A stretch of 64,000 nucleotides of DNA, taken from an uncultured Flavobacteriales bacterium (GTDB taxonomy: Bacteria; Bacteroidota; Bacteroidia; Flavobacteriales; Schleiferiaceae). Position 1 is the first letter of the stretch. Each line of letters begins with the position of its first letter. Below, piece by piece: positions 1-9,081 of the stretch. The stretch spans positions 1,116,001-1,180,000 of the forward strand of contig CAJXKC010000001.1 of the NCBI GenBank assembly GCA_913055685.1, read 5' to 3'. Both the position numbers and the translations under genes were made by a program. A model generated the notes under the pieces. That model ran no database searches. It saw nothing but the letters and a program-made list of their open reading frames with translations, and was not told the origin of the DNA.

Positions 1-3000
1 CTTATTTCGGTACTTGGTTTGACGCGGATTTAGGTAACCCTTATGATGACATTATCGGTTCGGATATTGCTCGTGGTTTGGGTTATGTTTATAATGGTGA
101 TAATGATGATGAAGGTGCCTTAGGTTATGGTAGCAATCCTCCTGCGGTTGGATTTGACTTCTTCCAAGGTCCTTTTGCTGATTATTTTAATGGTATTGAT
201 GACGACCGTGATGGTTGTGTCGATGGTATTCGTATCGACGGAATTTGTCAGGCAGAAGATCCTACTATCGGTCGTAACGAGCGTATTATCATGTCTGGTT
301 TCATGTACTACAACAACCGCTCTAACTTTAGCGGTCCTTCTGGTACCACCGACCCAGCCAACGCTCAGGAATTCTATAACCTCTTACAGTCGATTTGGAA
401 GGATGGTCGTCCTTTAGTTATTGAGACGCCTTCTGGTCCTGGTAACACTGGTAACGGTGATGGATATTCTCTAGATCCTTCTTTGGTGCAAACCAAGTTT
501 GCTTATCCTGGAAACTCTATTGACACCACCGGTGCTTATGAGCCTTTCCAACCAATTAACTGGTTTGAATCTCCAAACAATCAAGCAGATAAGCGTGGTC
601 TTCACTGTGCAGGACCATTCTCACTTGCTCCTGGTGCGCTTAACTTCATCACCACTGGTGCAGTTTGGGCGCGTAACTTTGCCTCACAAGATTTATTTGC
701 TTCAGTAAACGATGTAATTGTTGCCGATGATAAAGCGCAGCAATTATTCGATAACTGTTTCCAAGTATTGGATGGTCCACGTGCTCCAGATATCGAGATT
801 GTTGAATTAGACCGTGAGTTGGTAATCAATTTGGTAAATGCTTACGATGAGCGTACCATGGGTTACGTGCAAAAAGATCCACGTATTCCACCAGTACCAA
901 CCTGGACTCCAGCGCAAATCGACTCAGCCGAGCAAGAGAATTATTTCTCATACGTATTCGAAGGTTTCCAAATTTTCCAAGTGGCTAATGCCGATGTGGG
1001 TGTAGATGACCTTTACGATGTGAGCCAATCTCGTCTAATTGCTCAATCTGACCTTAAGAATGGCATCGGACAATTAGTAAACTACTTCGAATCTCCAGAC
1101 TTATTAGGTAACCCACTTACTCCACAAGACATGACCTTACAGGCCAATGACCAAGGAGTTGAGTTAAGCTACCGAGTTTTAGAGGACGCTTTCGCAGAAG
1201 GAGATCGTCGCCTAGTTAACAATAAGGAGTACTACTTCTATGTACTTGCTTATGCACAGAATAACTACCGCACCTTTAATCCTGGTAATACTGGTGATAA
1301 TGCAGATGCGCAGAAAACGCCTTACCTAGCAGGTCGTCTTAATATTGGTTTAAACTCTAAGCCTTACCAAGGTATTCCTTCTAAAGTGGAAAACCGTAAT
1401 AATGGTACTAAGCTTAATGCAAGCTGGGGTGATCAAATTGAGGTAACTCGTATTAGCGGAAAAGGTAATGGTAATACCTACTTAAGAGTATCTCAGGAAA
1501 GTCAGGATGCGATTATTAATAATAACGGATTCCAAGAAGTTAAATACGAACCTGGCTTTAGTCCGGTTGAAATTAAAGTAGTGAATCCTTACGAAATTGG
1601 TGAGGGAACTTATCAATTACGTTTCACAGATTTAAATAGCTCTCGTAGTTGGGAACTTTATGATGACCAAGGTGACTTGGTAGCGGAAAGTGAGCAAGGC
1701 ATCGATTACAGTGCCGAGCAGATCGTAATTTCTCGCGATACTATCTCGGGTGTAGAAACTCCGTTAGGGTTCTCCATTAGCGTAGACGAGGCGATTGCTC
1801 CTGGATTTGAACGTGAAGGTTCGGTTAATAACGGGGTTATCGGTGGATCTATCACTTATGCAGATCCTACTAAACCATGGTTATCAGGTGTGCCTGATTC
1901 AGATGCTGAGAATCCAACCAACTGGATTTTAGCTGGATCGAATAATATTTCGGATAATGATAACCTTCCTTCAGTTTACTATAATGACCATAGCGCTGGT
2001 GACAATAATGTGGATCCATTAGGTCAGTTCGAAACTGTTTTAGGAGGTACTTGGGGACCAGTTGCCCTAGCTAGTAATGTGCCTCTTGCAGGTACCCCTA
2101 GCACTGAGCCTAGTTTCCGTCAGAGTCCAGGTTATCCTTTACGCGACGGTACTAACTTTAATCGGATGTACCCAATCTCTCAAATGCCAAACATCGACGT
2201 GGTGATTACTCCAGATCATACCAAATGGTCTCGTGTACCGGTATTAGAGATGGGTAACTATCCAGAATCTAACGAAGGTGGTGCCCTTACTTTCCGCTTA
2301 AGAGAAGGTAAAAGCTTAAACAAAACTTCGGATGGTAGTTTGGTAGAAGACCCTAGCACAACCGGTTGGTCTTACTTCCCTGGTTATGCTTATAATGTAG
2401 AAACCGGTAACCGTCTTAATCTAGTGATTGCGGAAAACTCTTGGTTACGTTCAGAAAATGGTTCTGATATGCTTTGGAACCCAACCGCGAACTTCACTCA
2501 GAAATTGGGCTCTATTGCTCTAGGTGGTATGCATGTACTTTATGTATTGGCAGACTCTTCATCTTTCCGTGGAACTATGAAGGACCTAACTTACCAAGGC
2601 GATCAAATTGATGATTACCCAATTAAGGACGAGTTAGAGAATATGGGTAGTGCCCTTACTCGTACAGATGTTTGGGGCTCAATGACCTGGTGTACCATCG
2701 GTATGCTTTCTAGCAACCAGTATGAGTTTGATGATTACCGTAATATTCCATCAGAAGTTAAAGTTGAACTTCGCGTTCAAAGTCCTTACGGACAGACTGC
2801 TACTTCAGAAAACGGTGGTAATCCAATGTATGAGTTTAGCCTAGATGGTTATAAAGCGGTATTCAATGATTTGCAGATTGCTAGCGATGCTTTAGAAAAC
2901 ATTCGCGTAGTGCCTAACCCATACTATGGTTCTTCAGGTTATGAAGACGGTCAGTTGGATAATATTGTGAAAATCACAAACCTACCTCCTCGTTGTGAGA

Positions 3001-3206
3001 TTAATATCTTTATGCCTAATGGTACTTTAATTAGAACTATTAATAAGGATAATGCTCTTACATACGTTGAGTGGGATTTGAAAAACGAGTTTAACGTACC
3101 AATCGCAAGTGGTATCTACCTAATTCACATCGATGCTGGCCCTGCTGGTCAGAAAGTTGTGAAGTGGATGGGTAGCTTACGTCCGGTTGACCTTAACGCA
3201 TTCTAA
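1..3206 (+). CDS. Very large surface/secreted protein, 3' part only
   Basis: The reading frame is open from the left edge (first full codon at base 3), so the gene starts outside the window and at least 1067 residues are visible. The visible part is rich in Asn, Gly, Asp and Tyr, with an Asp-rich, Cys-containing segment (IDDDRDGCVDG) that resembles a calcium-binding loop. The last ~100 residues hold an Ig-like module beginning VVPNPYYG, typical of FlgD-like/T9SS-associated C-terminal domains, though the tail (VDLNAF) is not a canonical type A sorting signal. The next gene, 11 bases downstream, is a PorV/PorQ-family barrel, which suggests export or anchoring through the T9SS. The exact function is not recognisable. 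Confidence 0.75.
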   Translation, partial: YFGTWFDADLGNPYDDIIGSDIARGLGYVYNGDNDDEGALGYGSNPPAVGFDFFQGPFADYFNGIDDDRDGCVDGIRIDGICQAEDPTIGRNERIIMSGFMYYNNRSNFSGPSGTTDPANAQEFYNLLQSIWKDGRPLVIETPSGPGNTGNGDGYSLDPSLVQTKFAYPGNSIDTTGAYEPFQPINWFESPNNQADKRGLHCAGPFSLAPGALNFITTGAVWARNFASQDLFASVNDVIVADDKAQQLFDNCFQVLDGPRAPDIEIVELDRELVINLVNAYDERTMGYVQKDPRIPPVPTWTPAQIDSAEQENYFSYVFEGFQIFQVANADVGVDDLYDVSQSRLIAQSDLKNGIGQLVNYFESPDLLGNPLTPQDMTLQANDQGVELSYRVLEDAFAEGDRRLVNNKEYYFYVLAYAQNNYRTFNPGNTGDNADAQKTPYLAGRLNIGLNSKPYQGIPSKVENRNNGTKLNASWGDQIEVTRISGKGNGNTYLRVSQESQDAIINNNGFQEVKYEPGFSPVEIKVVNPYEIGEGTYQLRFTDLNSSRSWELYDDQGDLVAESEQGIDYSAEQIVISRDTISGVETPLGFSISVDEAIAPGFEREGSVNNGVIGGSITYADPTKPWLSGVPDSDAENPTNWILAGSNNISDNDNLPSVYYNDHSAGDNNVDPLGQFETVLGGTWGPVALASNVPLAGTPSTEPSFRQSPGYPLRDGTNFNRMYPISQMPNIDVVITPDHTKWSRVPVLEMGNYPESNEGGALTFRLREGKSLNKTSDGSLVEDPSTTGWSYFPGYAYNVETGNRLNLVIAENSWLRSENGSDMLWNPTANFTQKLGSIALGGMHVLYVLADSSSFRGTMKDLTYQGDQIDDYPIKDELENMGSALTRTDVWGSMTWCTIGMLSSNQYEFDDYRNIPSEVKVELRVQSPYGQTATSENGGNPMYEFSLDGYKAVFNDLQIASDALENIRVVPNPYYGSSGYEDGQLDNIVKITNLPPRCEINIFMPNGTLIRTINKDNALTYVEWDLKNEFNVPIASGIYLIHIDAGPAGQKVVKWMGSLRPVDLNAF

Positions 3207-3217
3207 GAACGAATTAA

Positions 3218-4270
3218 GTGAAGAAATCCATGAGATATTTTCAGAAAATAGCTGTTGCAATTTGTGTTCTAGGATTTATGAACACTGTGCAGGCAGGTAA
3301 CCCACAACGTGCCGGACAGGCAGGTGCTCCCGAATTACTGATTAATCCTTGGGCCCGTTCAAGCGGCTGGGGTGGAGTAAATATCGCCGGGGTAACCGGG
3401 GTACAGTCATCCTTTGTGAACATCGCTGGTATTGCAAATACCGAAGGAACTGAAGTTTCTTTCACCAATACCCAGTGGTTAGTTGGTGCCGGAATCGGCA
3501 TTAATGCAGCGGGCTTTAATCAGTCGGTGGGCGAGAATGGGGTTTTAGCCGCCAATTTCGTTTCCTTCGATTACGGTTCTTGGGAGCGCACTACTATCGA
3601 AAACCCTGACGGGGGAATTGGTAGTATTAGTCCTTCAACCGCAATCATTGGTTTAGGTTATGCCCAGAAGTTTACCGAGTCTATTCGCGGTGGTGTTAAT
3701 CTTAAGATTTATACTACTAGCATTGTAGATATGACGGTTACTTCAGCGAGTGTAGACGCGGGAGTACAATATGTTACTGGGTCACGCGACCAAATGAAGT
3801 TCGGTATTACCCTGCGTAATATCGGTCCTTCTGCGGTTTACGAAGGTGAAGGTCAGTCTATCACACTGGTAGTGCCACAAGGTGGGTATGCGCAAGAATT
3901 TAATGAGCGTAGTCAGTCCTTCGAATTACCTGCTACCCTTTCTATTGGCGGTAGCTATGATTTCGAATTCTCTCAACAGCGCTTAACCGTTGCGGCGGCA
4001 TTCCAATCAAATTCTTTTGAGAAGGATATTTATACCGCTGGTGTAGAGTACTCCTTCAAAGAAATTGCGATGCTAAGAGCAGGCTATACCTTCTTTGATA
4101 GCCGCGATTATGCCGAAAACACTAGTGTGTTCTCTGGTTTTAATGCGGGAATCTCTTTCGATGTTCCCTTGTCTAAGGACAATGACAATACATTCCAATT
4201 AGATTATTCATTCCGTTCTACTTCGTTCTTCTCGGGCGTACATAGTATCGGTGTATCTATCTTGCTCTAA
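3218..4270 (+). CDS. PorV/PorQ-family outer-membrane beta-barrel protein
   Basis: 350 residues with an N-terminal signal peptide (hydrophobic ~8-25, cleavage near VQAG). The mature start, with PELLINPWARSSGWGG followed by a VNIAGIANT-like stretch, matches the PorV/PorQ family pattern (LxIxPxARxxGMG ... NPA). The rest alternates short hydrophobic strands, as expected for a FadL-like barrel, and ends in a strand finishing ISILL. PorV shuttles T9SS cargo to the sortase PorU. The gene lies 11 bases after the giant surface protein and probably shares its operon. It is a PorV/PorQ paralogue; which family member it replaces cannot be decided from sequence alone. Confidence 0.75.
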   Translation: MKKSMRYFQKIAVAICVLGFMNTVQAGNPQRAGQAGAPELLINPWARSSGWGGVNIAGVTGVQSSFVNIAGIANTEGTEVSFTNTQWLVGAGIGINAAGFNQSVGENGVLAANFVSFDYGSWERTTIENPDGGIGSISPSTAIIGLGYAQKFTESIRGGVNLKIYTTSIVDMTVTSASVDAGVQYVTGSRDQMKFGITLRNIGPSAVYEGEGQSITLVVPQGGYAQEFNERSQSFELPATLSIGGSYDFEFSQQRLTVAAAFQSNSFEKDIYTAGVEYSFKEIAMLRAGYTFFDSRDYAENTSVFSGFNAGISFDVPLSKDNDNTFQLDYSFRSTSFFSGVHSIGVSILL

Positions 4271-4295
4271 GCAAACAAGCAGGAAGATTATTTAA

Positions 4296-4303
4296 TATCT
4301 TTG
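4296..4303 (+). promoter_or_regulatory. Bacteroidota -7 box upstream of greA
   Basis: TATCTTTG matches the Bacteroidota consensus TAnnTTTG exactly, 53 bases before the greA start. No convincing -33 TTG is seen at the usual distance. The predicted transcript would begin just before the hairpin at 4311-4335. Confidence 0.55.
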
Positions 4304-4310
4304 CAACGTG

Positions 4311-4335
4311 GAAAAGGCCTCATTGAGGTCTTTTC
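4311..4335 (+). promoter_or_regulatory. Hairpin in the greA leader
   Basis: An 11-bp inverted repeat (GAAAAGGCCTC, loop ATT, GAGGTCTTTTC; one G-U pair) lies between the greA -7 box and the greA start. It could terminate the upstream PorV-like transcript or be a leader structure of the greA mRNA; the T-rich end is short (TCTTTTC). Confidence 0.5.
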
Positions 4336-4356
4336 TGCGTTTAATATTTCTAGAAT

Positions 4357-4830
4357 ATGGGAGTAAGTTATTATACCAAAGAAGGTCTCGAAAAGCTTAA
4401 AAAAGAGCTTGAGCACATGAAGCATGTAGAGCGTCCAAAGATTTCGCAGCAAATTGCAGAGGCGAGGGATAAGGGCGATCTATCAGAGAATGCAGAATAC
4501 GACGCAGCTAAAGAGGCGCAAGGTCTCCTAGAAATGAAAATTAGCAAGCTTGAAGATACGCTCGCTAATGCACGATTAATGGATAGCTCTAAAATAGACA
4601 CCAGTAAGGTGATGGTTTTAGCTACGGTTAAAATCAAGAATACCAAGAATGGGATGGAATTGAGCTATAAGCTTGTTAGCGAAAGCGAAGCCGATCTTAA
4701 AAACGGTAAGATTTCAGTTAGCAGCCCAATTGGAAAAGGTCTTACCGGAAAGAAAGTTGGAGAGGTAGCGGAAATTCAGACTCCTGCTGGTAAAATGGAA
4801 TTTGAAATTCTAGATATTAAATTCGACTAG
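4357..4830 (+). CDS. greA: Transcription elongation factor GreA
   Basis: 157 residues, the usual GreA length. The N-terminal antiparallel coiled coil (about 1-75) carries the tip motif GDLSENAEYDAA (about 40-51), whose acidic residues enter the RNA polymerase secondary channel and trigger cleavage of backtracked RNA. The C-terminal FKBP-like domain (about 80-157) contains the conserved SPIGKGLTGKKVGE stretch. It starts at ATG 4357 after an AT-rich leader with its own -7 box and hairpin. The HIT gene begins 2 bases after the stop, so the two are probably cotranscribed. Confidence 0.97.
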   Translation: MGVSYYTKEGLEKLKKELEHMKHVERPKISQQIAEARDKGDLSENAEYDAAKEAQGLLEMKISKLEDTLANARLMDSSKIDTSKVMVLATVKIKNTKNGMELSYKLVSESEADLKNGKISVSSPIGKGLTGKKVGEVAEIQTPAGKMEFEILDIKFD

Positions 4831-4832
4831 CT

Positions 4833-5228
4833 ATGGCTTCCATTTTTTCAAAAATTATTGCGGGTGAAATACCCGGATATAAGATTGGAGAAACTGAAAA
4901 GAGCTTTGCTTTCTTGGATATATTTCCTCTGCATGCTGGTCATACTTTAGTGGTTCCTAAAAAGGAAGTAGATTATCTATTTGACCTTGCACCAGAAGAT
5001 TACCAGGACCTGATGGATTTTTCGAAGCAAGTTGCGCACGCAGTAGGTAAGGCAATTCCTTGTAAAAGGGTAGGGGTTGCTGTAATTGGACTAGAAGTAC
5101 CTCATGCGCACGTTCACCTTATTCCTATTAATGAAGTTAGTGACATTGACTTCTCTCGTCCTAAACTAAAATTTAGCGAAGAAGAAATGGCTGACTATGC
5201 GGCGAAGATCCGCGCCAACTTATCCTAA
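4833..5228 (+). CDS. HIT-family nucleotide hydrolase/transferase
   Basis: 131 residues covering a single HIT domain. The signature HAHVHLIPI (His-x-His-x-His, residues 91-96) is the nucleotide-binding and catalytic triad of histidine-triad proteins, which hydrolyse adenosine phosphoramidates or dinucleoside polyphosphates. The N-terminal SIFSKIIAGEIPGYKI is typical of the Hint branch. It starts 2 bases after greA and ends in a 9-base convergent overlap with ruvC. The physiological substrate cannot be named from the sequence. Confidence 0.93.
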   Translation: MASIFSKIIAGEIPGYKIGETEKSFAFLDIFPLHAGHTLVVPKKEVDYLFDLAPEDYQDLMDFSKQVAHAVGKAIPCKRVGVAVIGLEVPHAHVHLIPINEVSDIDFSRPKLKFSEEEMADYAAKIRANLS

Positions 5229-5774
5229 ACGATCCGGATTATCTTTCAAAAACTTATCCCAAGATTTGGTTTTAGAGCCCGCGACCAAGGGATGACTATC
5301 CTGGTAATGATGACAAAGGGCAACGGCTAAAGCATCGGAGGCGTCTAAATATTTGGTCTCAATCTTATGGCCAAAGCTTCGCTCTAACATCGCATAAACC
5401 TGCTCTTTACTAGCACTTCCTTTGCCAGTAATGCTTTGTTTAATCTTTCGAGGGGAATATTCTTCTACCGGTATATCCTTAAATAGAGCGGCGGCCATAA
5501 TAACGCCTTGCGCTCTTCCCAACTTAAGCATACTCTGAACATTCTTACCAAAGAAAGGGGCTTCTACCGCCATTTCATCCGGCAGGTACTCATCAATAAC
5601 TGCTAGCGTGCCTTCAAAGATTTGCTTTAGTCTTAAAATAGGGGAGTCGGCCGGTTTAAACTTGATACTATCTAAGTGGATTAGCTTAAAATTCTTTCCA
5701 CTGGTTTCTATCAGTCCATAGCCCATGATTTGGGTACCGGGATCTACCCCTAAGATGATTTTTTCTTTCGCCAT
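5220..5774 (-). CDS. ruvC: Holliday junction endonuclease RuvC
   Basis: 184 residues, normal for RuvC. The RNase H-like fold carries the expected acidic catalytic residues: Asp11 in GVDPGT, Glu71 in AVEAPFF, and Asp144/Asp147 in YLDASDALAVALCHH. RuvC resolves Holliday junctions by symmetrical nicking together with RuvAB, which are not in this window. Its 3' end overlaps the HIT gene by 9 bases, and its ATG lies only 13 bases from the probable start of the divergent glycosyltransferase. Confidence 0.97.
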   Translation of the reverse strand: MAKEKIILGVDPGTQIMGYGLIETSGKNFKLIHLDSIKFKPADSPILRLKQIFEGTLAVIDEYLPDEMAVEAPFFGKNVQSMLKLGRAQGVIMAAALFKDIPVEEYSPRKIKQSITGKGSASKEQVYAMLERSFGHKIETKYLDASDALAVALCHHYQDSHPLVAGSKTKSWDKFLKDNPDRLG

Positions 5775-5787
5775 CGGACCAAATTTA

Positions 5788-6909
5788 ATGCTTTACTTTG
5801 TTCTGATGATGTACGCTTTGGTATTGCTGCTATTGGTCTTTCTAGCCTATGTTTATTTGGCTCAATACCTGTTTAAGGGACTGGCACGCATAAGCTGGAA
5901 TAAGTCAGGGGACTCCCTCCAGCAATGGCTTAGTTTGGCCGTGGTCATCGCTCACAAAAATGACGTTTCAGCCCTCACGGACTTACTAGCAGTATTGGAA
6001 GATAATTCCGAGCTAAAGTCTTTGGCGATTTATGTGGTTGACGATTTCTCCAATCACAACAACCGGGCTAAACTCGAACAGCTTATAAGAGCTACTACGC
6101 TTAAGATTAAACTAATTTCTAATCAGGGTGAGTCAGGTAAGAAAGGCGCGCTGCAGTTTGCCCTGCACCAGATAGAGGAAGAATATGTTCTACAGCTAGA
6201 CGCTGATGTAAGACCGTCACCTGAGCTAATTACAGAACTTGCCCGACAATGGAGGCCTGATACCAAGCTTATTATTGCCTCAGTGAGAATGCGAGCCAGG
6301 ACGAATTTTTGGTCGGGGCTAGCAGCCCTAGACTATCTTTCCCTGCAACTTACCGGTTTTGCTAGCGCGGCCCTAGCCGAACCATTTATGGCCAGTGGGG
6401 CCTGTATGCTATACCAGCGCCAAAGCTTTTTAGAATTATCGCAGGTTGGCAGTAAATGGCAAAGCGGTGAGGATGCCTTTTTTGTTCAAGCTTTGGCGGA
6501 GCGAGACTTACAAAGTATTAGTATTGCGCCGCGGGCTTTTGCCATGACCGATGCCCCGGCCAATTTCAAAGCTTTAATTCGGCAAAGGTTGCGTTGGGGT
6601 GCCAAGAGTACCGCCTACCCATCTCTTAAGGCTAAAACCTTAGCATTATTAGTCGCGGCTGTAAATTTTTATTTGTTGGCAGGCCTGGTCTACAGTTTTT
6701 ACAATAGCACTCTATTACTTTGGCTCTTCAGTTTTTGGCTTTTTAAAGCTTTTGTTGATTACCGCCTTTTGGCCAACTTTGCCAAGCATACCGATGAGAA
6801 GGAGTTGCTACGAAATTACCCCTTCAAGGCTCTGGCCTATCCCTTCTACATTGTTCTGGTGGTCTTACTAATTCCCTTTGCCCCTAAAAAACGTTGGCTT
6901 AAAGCCTAG
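5788..6909 (+). CDS. Membrane-anchored family 2 glycosyltransferase
   Basis: 373 residues from ATG 5788; a longer reading frame from 5725 would run into ruvC on the other strand and lacks family support. One N-terminal membrane helix (~3-28), a cytosolic GT-A domain, then C-terminal membrane helices (~285-365). GT2 motifs are visible: VVDD (~84-87), LDADVRPS with the DxD at ~138-140, the general-base GED (~227-229) and QRLRWG (~266-271). The QxxRW-like motif is characteristic of processive or membrane GT2 enzymes. The sugar and product are unknown. The last 4 bases overlap the convergent channel gene. Confidence 0.88.
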   Translation: MLYFVLMMYALVLLLLVFLAYVYLAQYLFKGLARISWNKSGDSLQQWLSLAVVIAHKNDVSALTDLLAVLEDNSELKSLAIYVVDDFSNHNNRAKLEQLIRATTLKIKLISNQGESGKKGALQFALHQIEEEYVLQLDADVRPSPELITELARQWRPDTKLIIASVRMRARTNFWSGLAALDYLSLQLTGFASAALAEPFMASGACMLYQRQSFLELSQVGSKWQSGEDAFFVQALAERDLQSISIAPRAFAMTDAPANFKALIRQRLRWGAKSTAYPSLKAKTLALLVAAVNFYLLAGLVYSFYNSTLLLWLFSFWLFKAFVDYRLLANFAKHTDEKELLRNYPFKALAYPFYIVLVVLLIPFAPKKRWLKA

Positions 6910-8162
6910 TCTTTTTTAAGAATTCGACTAAAATCACCCCCGCTTGGGTTTTGGAATACCTTAAGGTCGAAGTGCTCTACTGCAGCCAATAGATGATCCA
7001 TGATATCGCTTTGAATGCTTTCATAGTTAATCCAGGCAATATCATTACTGAAGCAATATATTTCCAAGGGAATGCCCGTTTCGCCTGGTTGTAATTGGCG
7101 AACCATTAGGACTTCATTGGAAGCGATTTTAGGATGCTCACTAAGGTAGTTTTCGATATACCTTCTAAAGACCCCAATATTGGTCATGTGGCGACCATTA
7201 ATTAAAACCGACTTGTCTACATTCTTACTGCGATTTGCAGCTTCAATTTCTGCTTGTCGCTTGCTTACATATTCGGCAACCCGCTGATACTTTTGAAAGC
7301 GGTTTAGCATTTCTTCATCCACAAACTTAACCGAGTGAATGTCGATATTAATGCTGCGTTTTATGCGGCGTACGCCCATATTGGTCATTCCGCGCCAGTT
7401 TACAAAGCTGTCGCTGATAAAGGCATAGGTCGGAACAGTAGAAATGGTTTTATCCCAATTGCGAACCTTAACGGTGGTAAGGTTTATTTCAATTACATCG
7501 CCATCGGCACCGTATTTAGGCATGCTCACCCAGTCACCGATCCGAACCATATCATTACCAGCAATTTGAATACTGGCAACTAAGCCTAAAATAGCGTCCC
7601 GGAAAATTAGCAGAATAACCGCCGTAGCCGCTCCAAAGGTGGTGAGAATGGTGGTGGCGCTTTTGTCTAGGAGGTTAGAAATAATAAAAACCCCGCCCGA
7701 AATGTAAATGATAATAAGCGCTACTTGCACATAGCTGCTCACTGGTTTTCCTTCAAAGCGCTTGGAGTTTAAGCCAATGTATTCCAGCGCTTTTAAAAAC
7801 TTATGACTTACATTAATTACATTGATAATCACGTAAGTAACGACCAGCTTGCGTAATATTTCTACCAGTAAATCTGATTTCTCAAATAAGTCGGGTAAGG
7901 CATAGTATACCACGATAGCTGGCAGTAAATGCGAAAGCGAACGAAATACTCGCTTTTCCAGTAAAATGTCGTCGTAATTATTTTTAGAACGCTTTACATA
8001 GCGCGTAACAAGCCGTAAAATGATTTTACGGGCGATAAAGTCCACGATTAGACTGAGTACTAGAACTAAGGCAATGTCTACACCGAAGGTCAATCGGTCT
8101 ACCCATAAATCGCTAATTCCGAGGCTCGTTAGCCACTCATGCGCCCAATGATTAATCTGCAT
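6906..8162 (-). CDS. Mechanosensitive ion channel, MscS superfamily (YbdG-like)
   Basis: 418 residues, close to the ~415 of E. coli YbdG. There are several N-terminal membrane helices (~22-50, ~70-95, ~145-170). The pore helix and beta domain follow, with the hallmark IFRDAILGLVASIQI and the Gly/Ala-rich TTFGAATAVILL helix. The C-terminal cytosolic domain includes IGDWVSMPKYGADGDV and a YbdG-like VKVRNWDKTISTVP stretch. The family releases solutes on hypo-osmotic shock. It follows the DUF4249 gene by 32 bases on the same strand and may be the third gene of that operon. Confidence 0.92.
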   Translation of the reverse strand: MQINHWAHEWLTSLGISDLWVDRLTFGVDIALVLVLSLIVDFIARKIILRLVTRYVKRSKNNYDDILLEKRVFRSLSHLLPAIVVYYALPDLFEKSDLLVEILRKLVVTYVIINVINVSHKFLKALEYIGLNSKRFEGKPVSSYVQVALIIIYISGGVFIISNLLDKSATTILTTFGAATAVILLIFRDAILGLVASIQIAGNDMVRIGDWVSMPKYGADGDVIEINLTTVKVRNWDKTISTVPTYAFISDSFVNWRGMTNMGVRRIKRSINIDIHSVKFVDEEMLNRFQKYQRVAEYVSKRQAEIEAANRSKNVDKSVLINGRHMTNIGVFRRYIENYLSEHPKIASNEVLMVRQLQPGETGIPLEIYCFSNDIAWINYESIQSDIMDHLLAAVEHFDLKVFQNPSGGDFSRILKKD

Positions 8163-8194
8163 AATATTGCTAATTCTAAAGGCAAAGCTACGAT

Positions 8195-9079
8195 TTAAGG
8201 CTTATACCTAATCCCATTAGCGGACTCACCAATGGTTTGGAAATAGCCAAATGCATATTGATTTTCTGCTCCTTCTTTGTAAATATTCCCAACTACCATG
8301 GCTGGCGGCGCGTCGAATGGGGAGCCGGTTTGCACCTGACTTTGCAAAACATTTAAATAATCTTCAAAATCAGCAGATACCGACTGGATAAAAACACTGA
8401 GACTATCAGCCTCCATTCCCGCTTCGGGTTCCTCAAAGGGTCCATAAATTGCAATGGGTGGGAATAAACCCCGACCAAAGTATATTCCATCTAGCTCTTC
8501 GTCATTGATAATGATATTTTCTTGAGCAAAGAGGGAATCATTAAGCTTACGCTTGATGCGGTAGTAATTTCCTTTACCAGGTAAATCGCCGAAATACATT
8601 AGAGCATAATCTCCTTCGAAGAAGGCCTGAGGGGTAGTACTTCGATTAAGTGTTGCTTGCTTGATGGAATCTATCGGGGGTACCGGTCGAAGAGTGTCTA
8701 ATCGACTTAGCCAAACTCCTTGCATTTTTTCAGGTACTTGGGGGTCATTAATTTCTACCCTTAGTTGATACTGCTTGTTAAAACTACCTAAGAAATTAGC
8801 TTCATAATGTCCTGCGAGGCTGTCCGATTCCGTGAGGACTAGTATTTCTTGCCCATCTTCTAAAATACTCACACGGGCATTAGAAACCTCTTGAAAGGCT
8901 TGATTGTCGAAGTAAGCAGAGGTGCTTTGCAGTTTAACGAATAGGGGTTCAGAATTACTAAGCACTCCGTTTACTACTAATTCGGGTTCGGCGGCTTCTA
9001 CATCTAATTCAACCACGTCTCGGCAAGCGGAAAGCGCCATAAAACCGATCAATAAAGTTATGATGTGCAGATTTTTCAT
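8195..9079 (-). CDS. DUF4249-type outer-membrane lipoprotein
   Basis: 294 residues. The N-terminus is a lipoprotein signal with a lipobox ending LSAC (Cys19). The mature protein is beta-rich and resembles the DUF4249 family, whose genes regularly follow TonB-dependent receptor genes in Bacteroidota. That is the arrangement here: only 2 bases separate the receptor stop from this start. By analogy with SusD-type partners it probably sits on the cell surface beside the receptor, but its ligand is unknown. The DUF4249 assignment rests on the conserved EPELVVNGVL start and gene context. Confidence 0.8.
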   Translation of the reverse strand: MKNLHIITLLIGFMALSACRDVVELDVEAAEPELVVNGVLSNSEPLFVKLQSTSAYFDNQAFQEVSNARVSILEDGQEILVLTESDSLAGHYEANFLGSFNKQYQLRVEINDPQVPEKMQGVWLSRLDTLRPVPPIDSIKQATLNRSTTPQAFFEGDYALMYFGDLPGKGNYYRIKRKLNDSLFAQENIIINDEELDGIYFGRGLFPPIAIYGPFEEPEAGMEADSLSVFIQSVSADFEDYLNVLQSQVQTGSPFDAPPAMVVGNIYKEGAENQYAFGYFQTIGESANGIRYKP

Positions 9080-9081
9080 TT

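Noticed and set aside
78-3206. TTG at 78 as the start of the first gene
   Set aside because: The frame stays open to base 3 with matching amino-acid character, so the gene continues off the left edge.
5725-5787. Upstream extension of the glycosyltransferase into ruvC
   Set aside because: The extra residues have no family similarity, and ATG 5788 starts right before the first membrane helix.
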